Source: 3-1-20CM-4-69-9 sp963833655
Lineage (GTDB): Bacteria; Actinomycetota; Thermoleophilia; Gaiellales; Gaiellaceae
Reading direction: 5' to 3'
DNA: 64,000 nt
Assembly (NCBI GenBank): GCA_963833655.1
Contig: CAWHYL010000006.1
Location: 434,001 to 498,000, forward strand
Part shown: in pieces, positions 31,565-40,187 of the stretch
How positions within the stretch are numbered: the first letter of the stretch is position 1
How the letters are laid out: every line of letters begins with the position of its first letter
The notes under the pieces: model-generated
What the model was told of the DNA's origin: nothing
The model's database searches: none
The model's input: only the letters and a program-made list of their open reading frames with translations
Program-made: the position numbers and the translations under genes

Positions 31565-34500
31565 TTGGCGACTCAAGACATCGAACGCGGGGCTGTAGAG
31601 GACGCTCGCTTCTTCAGCGACGAGATCGAGCGCCTGCGATTGCTGCTCGAGGCGTCATCGACGCTGCTCGGCTCGCTCAGGGTCGAGAAGATGCTTCCGG
31701 AGATTCTCGGGCTCGCGAGGCGCACGCTCGCAGCCGACGCCTACGCCCTCTGGCGCAAGAGCCCAGCCGACGCGTCGTGGAGCGTGGCCGCCTACGCCGG
31801 GCTGCCCGAGTCATACGTCGATACCGCGACCGCCGCGATCCGCGGTCGGGGGGATGCAATCCTCCTCGACGAGCCGCTCGTCGCAGAGGACATCGCGACC
31901 GCCGAGTGGATCGGCGACGAGCATCGCCAGGCGCACGCACAGGCCGGCACGCGGGCCATGCTCGTCGCGGGGCTCCGTTACCGCGATCGCGTCGTCGGAA
32001 CGCTCGTCTTCTACTACCGGCAGCCGCGAACATTCGGCGAGTCCGAGAAGAACACCGCCTCGCTGCTCGCGAACCTCGCGGCCGCGGCGATCGGCGCCGC
32101 CGAGCTGTACGAGGCCCAGCGGCGGCTCGCGGAGGACCAGCGCTTCGTGGCAGAAGCGAGCGAGCTGCTCGCGTCGTCGCTGGAGTACGAGCGGACGCTC
32201 TCCAACGTCGCCCACCTCGCCGTCCCGAAGTTCGCCGACTGGTGTGCGATCGACATCGTCGAGCCGGACGGGACGCTCAGCCGCCTCGCGACCGCCCACG
32301 TCGACCCGAGCAAGGTGCAGGTCGCGAAGGAGCTCGCGCGGAAGTACCCGCCCGACCCCGGCGCCGCCTACGGCGTGCCGAACGTCATCCGCACGCGGCG
32401 GCCCGAGCTGTTCGCGGAGATCGGCGACGAGCTCCTCGTGCAGGCGACGGCCGAGTCGCCGGAGCTGCTGAGCCTCCTGCGCGAGCTCGGCCTGCGCTCG
32501 TCGATGTGCGTGCCGCTCATCGCCCGCGAACGCGCTCTCGGCGCGATCACGTTCATCGCCGCCGAGAGCGGCCGCCGCTACGACGAGCACGACCTCGCGA
32601 TCGCGCTGGACCTTGCGCATCGCGCGGCAACCGCAGTCGACAACGCGCTGCTCTTTCGGGAGACGCAGTCGGCCCGCCGCGAAGCACAGGACTCGCTCGC
32701 GGTGGTCGACGCGATCTTCGGCGCGGCCCCAGTCGGCCTCGCCTTCATGGACACGCGTTTCCGCTACGTCCGCGTCAACGAGGCGCTGGCGCAGATCAAC
32801 GGCCTTTCTGTGGACGAGCACTTCGGCCGTTCGCTGCGGGACGTGCTCGGGGAGGAGCTGGCGAACACGATCGAGCCGTACCACCGGCACGTGATCGAGA
32901 CGGGCGAGCCGATTCTCGACCTGGCGGTCGAAGGCCGCACGGCCGCTGCTCCAGGCGAGACGCGCAACTGGCTCGTGAGCTACTACCCGGTGCGTGACGC
33001 CGCGGACGCGATTCTCGGCGTCGGCGTCGTCATCACGGATGTCACGGAGCGCGAACGGGCACGCGCAGCGGCCGAGGCGGCGGGCGCACGGCTCAGCGTC
33101 CTCGCGGAGGCGAGCCAGCGGCTGGCGGGCTCGCTCGACTACGAGTCGACGCTCGCCAACCTCGCGACGCTGCTCGTCCCGCGCTTCGCCGACTGGTATG
33201 CGGTCGACGTCGTCGACGGAGCCCGCTTCCGGCGTATCGCCGTCGTGCACAGGGACTCGTCGAAGGAGGAATGGGCGGAGAAATCGATGCAGCTGTTCGC
33301 GCCGCAACGGGACGAGCTCGAAGGAACTGCGCGCGTCGCCCGGACGGGGGAGGCCGTCCTCTACCGCACGATCAGCGACGAGCTGCTCGCCGCGTCGACC
33401 CTGAGCCCGGAGCACCATCAGGTGCTGCGCGAGCTCGGCATGGCATCCGCGATGTGCGTGCCGCTCACGGCGGCCGGCCGCACCTTCGGCGCGCTCATGC
33501 TCGTGTCGTCCGATCCGAAGCGCCTGTTCGACGAGGACGACCTCGACTTTGCGAAGCACCTCGGGCGGAGGGCCGCGGTCGCCGTGGACAACGCCCGTCT
33601 CTACCGGCAGTCCGAGCGCCGCGCGCGGGCGGCACTCGTCGTCCAGCACGTCGCCGACGGCGTCCTCCTCGTCAACAACGAGGGCGTGATCCGGCTCTGG
33701 AACCCCGCGGCCGAGCACATCACCGGCGTGCACGCCGACGAGGCTCTCGGCCGGCCCGCCGCCGAGATCTTCGCCCGCTGGCCTGCCATCGCCGGCCTGG
33801 CCGAGAGCAGCGAGCACCGACCGGTGACCCAGCCCGTCAGGATCAACGACCGCGAGCTGTGGCTGTCGATCACGGCCGTCGGCTTCGACGACGGCAGCGT
33901 CTTCGCGTTCCGCGACCTGACCGAAGAGCGCGCCGTCGAGACGCTGAAATCAGACTTCGTCTCGACCATCTCGCACGAGCTGAGGACGCCCCTCGCGGCG
34001 ATCTACGGCGCCGCACTGACGCTCCGGCGCGAGGACGTCCTCCTCGGCGAGCCCCAGCGGGAGGGACTGCTCGAGGTCATCGCCAGCGAGTCCGACCGGC
34101 TCGCGCGCATCGTCAACGACGTGCTCTGGGTGAGCCGCCTCGAATCGGACGGGCTGCGGACGGTGATCGAGCCGTGCGACGGCGTCGAGCTGGCACGCAG
34201 AGTCGTCGACGCGGCCCAGTCGTACATCCCGCCGACGATCACGCTCGAGCTCGTGGCGCCGCACGGGAACGTTCCGCAGGTCGCAGGTGACCGAGACAAG
34301 ATCCGCCAGGTCCTCACGAACCTGGTCGAGAACGCCGTGAAGTACTCGCCCGACGGCGGCCGCGTCACGGTGGAGGTCGCCGTCGTCGGCCAGCGGCTGC
34401 GCTACTCCGTGCGCGACGAGGGCCTCGGCGTCCCGCCGGCCGAGCACCGCCGGATCTTCGAGAAGTTCTATCGCCTCGACCCGGACCTGACCCGGGGCGT

Positions 34501-34627
34501 CGGCGGCACCGGCCTCGGCCTCTACATCAGCAGAGAGCTGCTCGAGCGGATGGGCGGCGAGATCTGGGTCGAGTCGAGCGGCGACGGCGGCTCGACGTTC
34601 GTCGCGGAACTCCCACTCGCCGGCTAG
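31565..34627 (+). CDS. Large multi-sensor histidine kinase (GAF-GAF-PAS-GAF-PAS-HisKA-HATPase)
   Basis: 1020 residues, no membrane helix. Approximate order: GAF 25-180, GAF 195-355, PAS 385-505 (VGLAFMDTRFRYVRVNEALA), GAF 515-680, PAS 690-790 (GVLLVNNEGVIRLWNPAAEH), HisKA with H804 in TISHELRTPLAAIYG, then HATPase with LVENAVKYSPDGG and GVGGTGLGLYISRELLERMGG. The second and third GAFs share the pattern VPKFADWCAID / VPRFADWYAVD and are internal duplicates. The TTG start at 31565 is preceded by GGGGG; TAAAGT at 31530-31535 is a plausible -10. No response regulator is adjacent; an orphan kinase. Confidence 0.9.
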   Translation: MATQDIERGAVEDARFFSDEIERLRLLLEASSTLLGSLRVEKMLPEILGLARRTLAADAYALWRKSPADASWSVAAYAGLPESYVDTATAAIRGRGDAILLDEPLVAEDIATAEWIGDEHRQAHAQAGTRAMLVAGLRYRDRVVGTLVFYYRQPRTFGESEKNTASLLANLAAAAIGAAELYEAQRRLAEDQRFVAEASELLASSLEYERTLSNVAHLAVPKFADWCAIDIVEPDGTLSRLATAHVDPSKVQVAKELARKYPPDPGAAYGVPNVIRTRRPELFAEIGDELLVQATAESPELLSLLRELGLRSSMCVPLIARERALGAITFIAAESGRRYDEHDLAIALDLAHRAATAVDNALLFRETQSARREAQDSLAVVDAIFGAAPVGLAFMDTRFRYVRVNEALAQINGLSVDEHFGRSLRDVLGEELANTIEPYHRHVIETGEPILDLAVEGRTAAAPGETRNWLVSYYPVRDAADAILGVGVVITDVTERERARAAAEAAGARLSVLAEASQRLAGSLDYESTLANLATLLVPRFADWYAVDVVDGARFRRIAVVHRDSSKEEWAEKSMQLFAPQRDELEGTARVARTGEAVLYRTISDELLAASTLSPEHHQVLRELGMASAMCVPLTAAGRTFGALMLVSSDPKRLFDEDDLDFAKHLGRRAAVAVDNARLYRQSERRARAALVVQHVADGVLLVNNEGVIRLWNPAAEHITGVHADEALGRPAAEIFARWPAIAGLAESSEHRPVTQPVRINDRELWLSITAVGFDDGSVFAFRDLTEERAVETLKSDFVSTISHELRTPLAAIYGAALTLRREDVLLGEPQREGLLEVIASESDRLARIVNDVLWVSRLESDGLRTVIEPCDGVELARRVVDAAQSYIPPTITLELVAPHGNVPQVAGDRDKIRQVLTNLVENAVKYSPDGGRVTVEVAVVGQRLRYSVRDEGLGVPPAEHRRIFEKFYRLDPDLTRGVGGTGLGLYISRELLERMGGEIWVESSGDGGSTFVAELPLAG

Positions 34628-34659
34628 AAAAACTCGACAAGTCGTGCGAGAGTTGCTGC

Positions 34660-34863
34660 ATGAGCGGCGGCTCGGTGCTGTGGGCTGAAGTGCCCGACGA
34701 GGACGGCGACGACCTCGCGCCCGACTCGGAGGCTCACGGCGACGTCGACGAGACCTTCGCCGCGCGGCGGCTGCGACGCTGGCTCAAGGGGATGTTCGGC
34801 GGCACGCCCAAGCCCGCGGCCGAGCCCGACGAGCCCGGCCGCGAGCGGGAACCAGAGCTCTAG
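34660..34863 (+). CDS. Small acidic protein, unknown
   Basis: 67 residues, strongly acidic at both ends (VPDEDGDDLAPDSEAHGDVD and the terminal EPDEPGREREPEL) with a basic middle RRLRRWLKGMFGG. No known family. ATG 34660 lies 32 bases after the kinase stop. Its stop is shared in CTAG (34860-34863) with the convergent DUF6458 gene. It could be a small partner of the kinase, but this is position only. Confidence 0.5.
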   Translation: MSGGSVLWAEVPDEDGDDLAPDSEAHGDVDETFAARRLRRWLKGMFGGTPKPAAEPDEPGREREPEL

Positions 34864-35090
34864 TACGTCGGCGGCGGGCCGTCGTCGACGTAGGTGGTGC
34901 GCCGGCGGCTCCAGTAGCCCGGACCGGCCCACGACTGCCAGAAGAGCAGCGACAGCAGGATGCTCACGAGCCCGACGCCCATGAGGATCCAGCCGACCGC
35001 ATCGACGTTGACCGAGCTCGACGTCGCGTTGACGGCGAACGTGAGGATTGCGCCAACCGCGATCAGGAAGATTCCAACTCCGAGTCCCAT
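34860..35090 (-). CDS. DUF6458 family small membrane protein
   Basis: 76 residues with two membrane helices: MGLGVGIFLIAVGAILTFAV and VGWILMGVGLVSILLSLLFW. A Val-Asn-Val-Asp loop lies between them, and the tail is RRRTTYVDDGPP. This is a common actinobacterial family of unknown role. ATG 35090 has AGGAGG four bases upstream; longer forms would cover the intergenic hairpin and are rejected. Confidence 0.8.
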   Translation of the reverse strand: MGLGVGIFLIAVGAILTFAVNATSSSVNVDAVGWILMGVGLVSILLSLLFWQSWAGPGYWSRRRTTYVDDGPPPTY

Positions 35091-35175
35091 TCGACCTCCT
35101 TCGGTGTGCCTGGTGGATTCCCGCACTTGCCAGGTCCCACACCTGGTTGCGTCGTTCAAGTAGGCTCGCGGCGGC
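35091..35175. promoter_or_regulatory. Intergenic region upstream of the cox operon
   Basis: Contains AGGAGG for the minus-strand DUF6458 gene, an inverted repeat CCAGGT-CCCAC-ACCTGG (about 35130-35146) that could be an operator or hairpin, and TAGGCT (35161-35166) ten bases before the coxB GTG, giving a very short leader. Confidence 0.45.
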
Positions 35176-35904
35176 GTGCGGAGGGGCTCGATCGTTCAGT
35201 TGATCCTGATCGGCATCGTGGCCGGCGCCGTCGCCTCCGCGGTTGCGCTCGTGCCTGGCCATCTGGGGATCCCGCCGTGGCTGCCCGAGCCCGCCTCACG
35301 CGAAGCCGGCCGCATCCATTTCGTGTTCTGGTTCGTCACCGGCATTTGCATCTTCGTGTTCTCGATCGTCGCTGCGGTCACCCTCTACGCAATCTGGAAG
35401 TTCCGGGTGAAGCCGGACGACGACTCGGACGGGCCGCCGATCCACGGGCACACAGGGCTCGAGATCGCGTGGACCGCCGTCCCGACCGTGCTGGTGACCG
35501 CGATCGCGATCGTCAGCGCGATCGTGCTGGCCAAGGACGATGCGCAAGGGGCCGACCCGCTGCGCGTCGACGTGACGGCGCAGCAGTTCTTCTGGAGCTA
35601 CAGCTACCCCGAGTACGGCAACAAACCGTCTGACATCCTGCGACTTCCGGTAAACCGCTCGGTGGTGCTCCGCATGACTTCGAAGGACGTCATCCATTCC
35701 TTCTGGGTGCCTGAGTTCAGCCAGAAGCAGGACCTCGTTCCCGGCATCCACCCGACGCTCCACATCACGCCGACGAGGGTCGGCACGTACCCGGTCATCT
35801 GCACGGAGCTCTGCGGCCTCGGTCACGCGCTCATGCGCTCACGCGTCGTCGTGATGCAGCCGGCCGCGTTCGAGCAGTGGGCGAACACGAAAGGAGGCAC
35901 GTGA
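35176..35904 (+). CDS. coxB: Cytochrome c oxidase subunit II
   Basis: 242 residues. Two membrane helices (IVQLILIGIVAGAVASAVAL and HFVFWFVTGICIFVFSIVAA) and possibly a third hydrophobic span around 100-118, then a cupredoxin domain with QFFWSYSYPEYG and the CuA ligands in CTELCGLGHALM. It receives electrons from cytochrome c and passes them to subunit I. No haem c motif is fused, so it is not caa3 in the strict sense; a separate diheme cytochrome c lies at 40581-41234. Overlaps coxA (GTGA). Confidence 0.94.
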   Translation: MRRGSIVQLILIGIVAGAVASAVALVPGHLGIPPWLPEPASREAGRIHFVFWFVTGICIFVFSIVAAVTLYAIWKFRVKPDDDSDGPPIHGHTGLEIAWTAVPTVLVTAIAIVSAIVLAKDDAQGADPLRVDVTAQQFFWSYSYPEYGNKPSDILRLPVNRSVVLRMTSKDVIHSFWVPEFSQKQDLVPGIHPTLHITPTRVGTYPVICTELCGLGHALMRSRVVVMQPAAFEQWANTKGGT

Positions 35905-37844
35905 CGGCCGCCGTCGTCGAGCACGAGACCCACCCGGTGCACCAGGGGCTGCCGCCGCCGCCCGGCGGGCTCCGCCGCCTGCTCTACCCAGGCTTCGTGC
36001 GGGCCGCGTGGATGACGCCGCTCTTCTTCGGGATCGGCTGCGGCATCGTCGTGCTCTGCCGCTGGTGGGGCGGCTGGCACCCGTTCTGGTTCGGCGAGAT
36101 CATCGTCCTCGTCGGTGCGCTGATCGCGGCGCCGATCGGCTTCCTCGCCGGCATCGGCGCGTTCGACTACTGGGTCCGGTACGCCGTCGGTGCCCCAACG
36201 GTGCCGGAAGACCACTCCGGCCACGGCGCCTACAGCTGGCGCGATTACTTCCGCGTCAACACCGACCACAAGGTGATCGGGATGCAGTACCTGGTCACGA
36301 CAATCATCTTCTTCCTGATCGGCGGCCTGCTCGCGATGCTCGTCCGCGCGGAGCTCGCAAAGCCCGGGATGCAGTTCTTCGACAACCAGACCTACAACGG
36401 CCTGTTCTCCGTCCACGCGTCGCTGATGATCTTCCTGTTCGTCATCCCGGCGTTCGCCGGCCTGGCGAACTTCGTCGTGCCGCTAATGCTCGGCGCGCCC
36501 GACATGGCGTTCCCGCGACTGAACGCGCTCTCCTTCTGGCTGCTCCCGATCGCCGGGATCATGATGGTGTCGAGCTTCCTCGCTCCGGGCGGCGCGTTCG
36601 CATCGGGTTGGACCGGCTACGCGACGCTGTCGGTACATCAGCCCATTGGCACGATCTTCTTCAACATGGGCGTCCAGTGGGCGGGCGCGAGCTCGATCAT
36701 GACCGCGCTCAACTTCCTGGTCACGATCATCACGATGCGCGCGCCGGGAATGACGTTCTGGCGCATGCCGCTCCTCGTGTGGGCGAACTTCACGACCTCC
36801 CTGCTCGTCGTGATCGCCACGCCGTTCATCGCCGGCTCGCAGTTCTTCGTCATGTTCGACCGGGTGCTGCACACCGACTTCTTCGAGCCTGCGGGCGGCG
36901 GCTACACGCTCGGGTACCAGCACATCTTCTGGTTCTACTCGCACCCGGCCGTTTACATCATGATGCTGCCCGGCTTCGGCATCGCGTCCGAGGTCATCTC
37001 GACGTTCTCGCGGAAGCCGATCTTCGGCTACCGCCTGATGGCGTTGTCGCTGATGGCCATCCTCGTGCTCGGCTTCTCGGTCTGGGCGCACCACATGTTC
37101 GTCTCGGGCATGGCGCCCTGGCTGCGCGTCCCGATGATGATCACGACGCTCCTGATCGCCGTGCCGACCGGGATCAAGGTCTTCTCCTGGCTGGCGACGA
37201 TGTGGGAAGGAAAGATCCACTTCAACACGCCGATGCTCTGGGCCGCCGGCTTCGTGTCGATGTTCGTCATCGGCGGCCTCTCCGGCATCTACCTCGGCGC
37301 CGTCCCGATCGACATCCACGTCAGCGACACCTACTTCGTCGTCGCGCACATCCACTACGTGCTCTTCGGCGGCTCGCTGTTCACGATCTTCGCGGGGATC
37401 TACTACTGGTTCCCGAAGATGACGGGAAAGATGTACGACGAGCGGCTCGGCAAGCTGCACTTCTGGCTGACGTTCATCGGCTTCAACGCGACGTTCTTCC
37501 CGATGCACCTCATCGGGACCGAGGGCATGCCGCGGCGCGTCTCCGACTACGCGCCGCAGTTCGCGCACTGGAACATGTTCATCTCGGTGGCGTCGTTCTT
37601 CCTCGGCGCATCGACGCTCGTCTTCCTCTACAACATGATCGTCAGCATGCGGCGCGGCAAGCCGGCGCCCGGAAACCCGTGGCGCGCGCTCACGCTCGAG
37701 TGGCAGGTCACGTCGCCGCCACCGGTCTTCAACTTCGACGAGATCCCGCAGGTCGTGGGCAACCCGTACGAGTACGGCGTTCCCGGTGCGCGGCATGCCG
37801 TTCTGCACGGTGACCGCACGGCGGAGGAGGTGAAGGTGCACTGA
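35901..37844 (+). CDS. coxA: Cytochrome c oxidase subunit I (A2-type) with N-terminal membrane extension
   Basis: 647 residues, about 100 longer than usual. The first ~110 residues add two helices (FFGIGCGIVVLCRWWGG; IIVLVGALIAAPIGFLAGIG) before the canonical core that starts near DYFRVNTDHKVIG. Haem a ligand in FSVHASLMIFLF; YSHPAVY with the CuB His and cross-linked Tyr; the HHMF pair; TGIKVFSW of the K-channel; HIHYVLFGG with haem ligands. YSHP-x-VY without the channel Glu marks the A2 subfamily. GTG 35901 is preceded by AAGGAGG. The extension may be a fused small subunit. Confidence 0.93.
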   Translation: MTAAVVEHETHPVHQGLPPPPGGLRRLLYPGFVRAAWMTPLFFGIGCGIVVLCRWWGGWHPFWFGEIIVLVGALIAAPIGFLAGIGAFDYWVRYAVGAPTVPEDHSGHGAYSWRDYFRVNTDHKVIGMQYLVTTIIFFLIGGLLAMLVRAELAKPGMQFFDNQTYNGLFSVHASLMIFLFVIPAFAGLANFVVPLMLGAPDMAFPRLNALSFWLLPIAGIMMVSSFLAPGGAFASGWTGYATLSVHQPIGTIFFNMGVQWAGASSIMTALNFLVTIITMRAPGMTFWRMPLLVWANFTTSLLVVIATPFIAGSQFFVMFDRVLHTDFFEPAGGGYTLGYQHIFWFYSHPAVYIMMLPGFGIASEVISTFSRKPIFGYRLMALSLMAILVLGFSVWAHHMFVSGMAPWLRVPMMITTLLIAVPTGIKVFSWLATMWEGKIHFNTPMLWAAGFVSMFVIGGLSGIYLGAVPIDIHVSDTYFVVAHIHYVLFGGSLFTIFAGIYYWFPKMTGKMYDERLGKLHFWLTFIGFNATFFPMHLIGTEGMPRRVSDYAPQFAHWNMFISVASFFLGASTLVFLYNMIVSMRRGKPAPGNPWRALTLEWQVTSPPPVFNFDEIPQVVGNPYEYGVPGARHAVLHGDRTAEEVKVH

Positions 37845-38662
37845 TGCACCTGCTCGTCGTCGCCAACGAGACCGTCACCGGCCGAAAGCTGATCGAGGCC
37901 GTCGAGCAACATCGCGACGGCGACCTCCGCGTCACGGTCATCGCACCCGTCAACCAGCCCGAGCACGGATACGTCGTCTACCAGGACACCCGCCGTTCGG
38001 CGGCAGGACGGCGGCTCGACCGCACGCTCGCGCTGCTGCGCGAGGAGGGCATCCCCGCGCACGGCCTGGTCGTCGAGACTGATCCGGTCACCGCCGTACG
38101 CGACGCGCTCGCACAGCTGGAGCCGCCCGTCGACGCAATCCTCGTCGCCACGCACCCGCAGCAGAAGTCGAGCTGGCTGCGCAGGAACGTCGTCGACCGG
38201 ATCCGCGACGTTGCCGGCGACCGCCCGGTCGAGCACGTCGTCGTGGACGTCGCAGCGGAGACAGGCCAGCAGAACGTGCTCGTGATCGCGAACGAGACCG
38301 TGCTCGGGAAGCAGCTGCTCGACAGGGTCCGCGAGCGCGCGCAGCACGGCGACGCGAGCTTCCTGCTGATCTCGCCGCAGAGCGATGCCGCGGAGGTGTC
38401 GCACCCGGAGGCGGAGCGGCGGTTGCGGCGTGCGGTCGCCGAGCTGCGCGGCGAGGGCATCGACGCGCACGGCCAGGTCGCGCACCCGGATCCATTCACG
38501 GCAGCGCAGGAGGCCATGCGCGAGGAGCGCGTGGACGAAATCATCGTCTCGACGTTCGGGCCCGAGAAGTCCGGTTGGCTCCGCCGCGACCTCGTGGAGC
38601 GGCTGCGCGGCGAGGGCGTCCCCGTCGAGCACGTGATGGCGACGAGCGAGGTACCGGCCTAG
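37844..38662 (+). CDS. Tandem UspA-like domain protein inside the cox operon
   Basis: 272 residues made of two homologous halves: LLVVANETVTGRKLIEAVEQ at the start and VLVIANETVLGKQLLDRVRE near residue 146. Each half ends in a TxPxKSxWLRRxxV pattern: THPQQKSSWLRRNVV and TFGPEKSGWLRRDLV. The fold is the universal stress/GABA-permease-associated type; a Walker-like ATP loop is not clear. Its ATG overlaps the coxA stop by one base and its TAG overlaps the coxC GTG by one, so it is locked into the oxidase operon. Confidence 0.8.
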   Translation: MHLLVVANETVTGRKLIEAVEQHRDGDLRVTVIAPVNQPEHGYVVYQDTRRSAAGRRLDRTLALLREEGIPAHGLVVETDPVTAVRDALAQLEPPVDAILVATHPQQKSSWLRRNVVDRIRDVAGDRPVEHVVVDVAAETGQQNVLVIANETVLGKQLLDRVRERAQHGDASFLLISPQSDAAEVSHPEAERRLRRAVAELRGEGIDAHGQVAHPDPFTAAQEAMREERVDEIIVSTFGPEKSGWLRRDLVERLRGEGVPVEHVMATSEVPA

Positions 38663-39255
38663 TGGCCGTTCACGCCGAAGCGCACCACGGGCCCCCGATC
38701 GCGAACCAGAGCTCGCGCGTCAACGCGTCGACGCTCGGGATGCTGCTCTTCATCGCGTCGGAGATCATGCTGTTCGGCGCGTTCTTCACGGCCTACTTCT
38801 TCGTCCGGGTCGTGAACGGGATTCCGTGGCCGCCGGCGCCGTTCGAGCTGCCGAAGTTCGTCGCAGGCGTGAACACGGCGATCCTCGTGACGTCGTCCTT
38901 CACGATGCACTGGGCGCTGCAGTCGATCAAGCGCGGCAACCGCGCCGGGCTTCAGGGCGGCCTGCTGCTGACGTTCCTGATGGGCCTCGTCTTCCTGCTG
39001 ACGCAGGCCCGCGAGTACTCGCGTGTCGGCTTCGCGCCGCACAACGGCGCGTTCGGGACGATCTTCTACTGCCTCACCGGCCTGCACGGGGCGCACGTCT
39101 TCGTCGGCCTGTCGATCCTCCTTGCGATGACGATCCGCGCGTTCCGCGGCCACTTCTCCCCCGAGCACCACCACGGTGTCGAGATCGGCGGCATCTACTG
39201 GCACTTCGTCGACGTCATGTGGATCGTCGTCTACACCACCGTCTACCTCCTCTGA
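38662..39255 (+). CDS. coxC: Cytochrome c oxidase subunit III
   Basis: 197 residues with five membrane helices. LLFIASEIMLFGAFFTAYFF contains the lipid-contacting Glu, followed by TSSFTMHWALQSIKRGN, FYCLTGLHGAHVFVGLSIL and the terminal VEIGGIYWHFVDVMWIVVYT. This is the short five-helix form found with A2-type oxidases. GTG start at 38662 overlaps the UspA gene. Confidence 0.93.
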   Translation: MAVHAEAHHGPPIANQSSRVNASTLGMLLFIASEIMLFGAFFTAYFFVRVVNGIPWPPAPFELPKFVAGVNTAILVTSSFTMHWALQSIKRGNRAGLQGGLLLTFLMGLVFLLTQAREYSRVGFAPHNGAFGTIFYCLTGLHGAHVFVGLSILLAMTIRAFRGHFSPEHHHGVEIGGIYWHFVDVMWIVVYTTVYLL

Positions 39256-39259
39256 CGCC

Positions 39260-39895
39260 GTGATCAATCCGCTCCGGAGCGAAGCCGAGGCCTTCAGGTT
39301 CCTGATCGCCTCGATCGTCTACTTCGGAGCGATCGTGATCGCGGCGCTGATCGACAAGTGGTTCGGCCTCGCCGTCTTCATCGTGCTCACGCTGGCCGTG
39401 CTCGTGTGGTGGCTGCGCGCACGGCGCGTGGAGCGGCCGCGCCAGACCGCGCCGCGACCGCACGCCGAAGGGGAACGGCGCATCCTGGTCGTCGCCAACG
39501 AGACCGTCGGCGGGCACACGCTTCGTTCGCTGATCCTCGAGCGCAGCCTCGACGTGGCGGAGCAGGTGCTCGTCGTCACGCCGGCGCTCAACTCGCCGCT
39601 GAAGCACTGGACGTCGGATGAAGACGACGCGCGCGCGGCGGCGCAGGAGCGGCTCGACGCGAGCCTCGCCAAGCTCGCGGAAGCCGGGGTCGAGGCGCGC
39701 GGCGAGATCGGCGACGACGATCCCTTGCAGGCGATCGAAGACGCGCTGCGGACGTTCGGCGCCGACGAGATCCTCATCTCGACCCATCCCGAGGGCCGCT
39801 CGAACTGGCTCGAGCGCGACGTCGTCGCGAAGGCGCGCGAGCGCTTCGCCGTCCCCATCCGGCACGTCATCGTCGATCTCGATGCCGAGCGCTAG
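39260..39895 (+). CDS. Membrane-anchored UspA-like protein (possible fused oxidase small subunit)
   Basis: 211 residues. The N-terminus, EAEAFRFLIASIVYFGAIVI and GLAVFIVLTLAVLVWWL, forms two membrane helices like a small oxidase subunit IV. From residue ~70 a UspA-like domain begins with ILVVANETVGGHTLRSLILE and ends STHPEGRSNWLERDVVAKAR, closely matching the two halves of the tandem protein two genes upstream. GTG start four bases after the coxC stop. The fusion suggests the UspA domain is docked on the oxidase. Confidence 0.8.
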   Translation: MINPLRSEAEAFRFLIASIVYFGAIVIAALIDKWFGLAVFIVLTLAVLVWWLRARRVERPRQTAPRPHAEGERRILVVANETVGGHTLRSLILERSLDVAEQVLVVTPALNSPLKHWTSDEDDARAAAQERLDASLAKLAEAGVEARGEIGDDDPLQAIEDALRTFGADEILISTHPEGRSNWLERDVVAKARERFAVPIRHVIVDLDAER

Positions 39896-39905
39896 CGAGC
39901 TGCTC

Positions 39906-39931
39906 GGGTCTGACCCTGCGGGGTCAGACCC
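39906..39931. repeat. Perfect 11-bp hairpin after the cox operon
   Basis: GGGTCTGACCC (39906-39916), loop TGCG, GGGTCAGACCC (39921-39931), 11 bases after the stop of the last oxidase gene. CTCCTCT follows instead of a U-run. Likely an operon 3' hairpin. The arm is itself quasi-palindromic. Confidence 0.65.
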
Positions 39932-40150
39932 TCCTCTGGCTAGCGATACAGCAGAGCTGCGTCAGACCGCCGGAGGCAGCCCAGACACCAGAGCCGGACG
40001 CTAAGGCGCGCGAAGCGGCCTTTAGCGGGAGGCGAACCAATGCGACGTGCGATCGGCGAAGCCAGCCGCGCGTCGCACCATCGGCCCCCATCGCCGAGCA
40101 CCAAACTGACGCGTGGGAGGCGGGCTTCGCCCGGCTTCTACGCCGTACAC
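39932..40150. other. Non-coding, hairpin-rich spacer
   Basis: No gene seen. It contains CTAAGGC...GCCTTTAG (about 40003-40027), TGCGACGTGCG...CGCGCGTCGCA (about 40041-40077, one mismatch) and CGGGC-TTCG-CCCGG. This convergent spacer separates the oxidase operon from the thioesterase. Confidence 0.5.
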
Positions 40151-40187
40151 CTCCTCTACTGAGCGGCGAAGCCGCTCAGTAGAGGAG
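40151..40187. terminator. Perfect 17-bp palindrome overlapping the thioesterase stop
   Basis: CTCCTCTACTGAGCGGC (40151-40167), GAA, then its exact complement (40171-40187). The right arm contains the last codons Leu-Leu-Tyr and the stop of the minus-strand thioesterase gene; the left arm is an inverted copy of them. It is the longest perfect stem in the window and a probable bidirectional 3' end. Confidence 0.8.
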
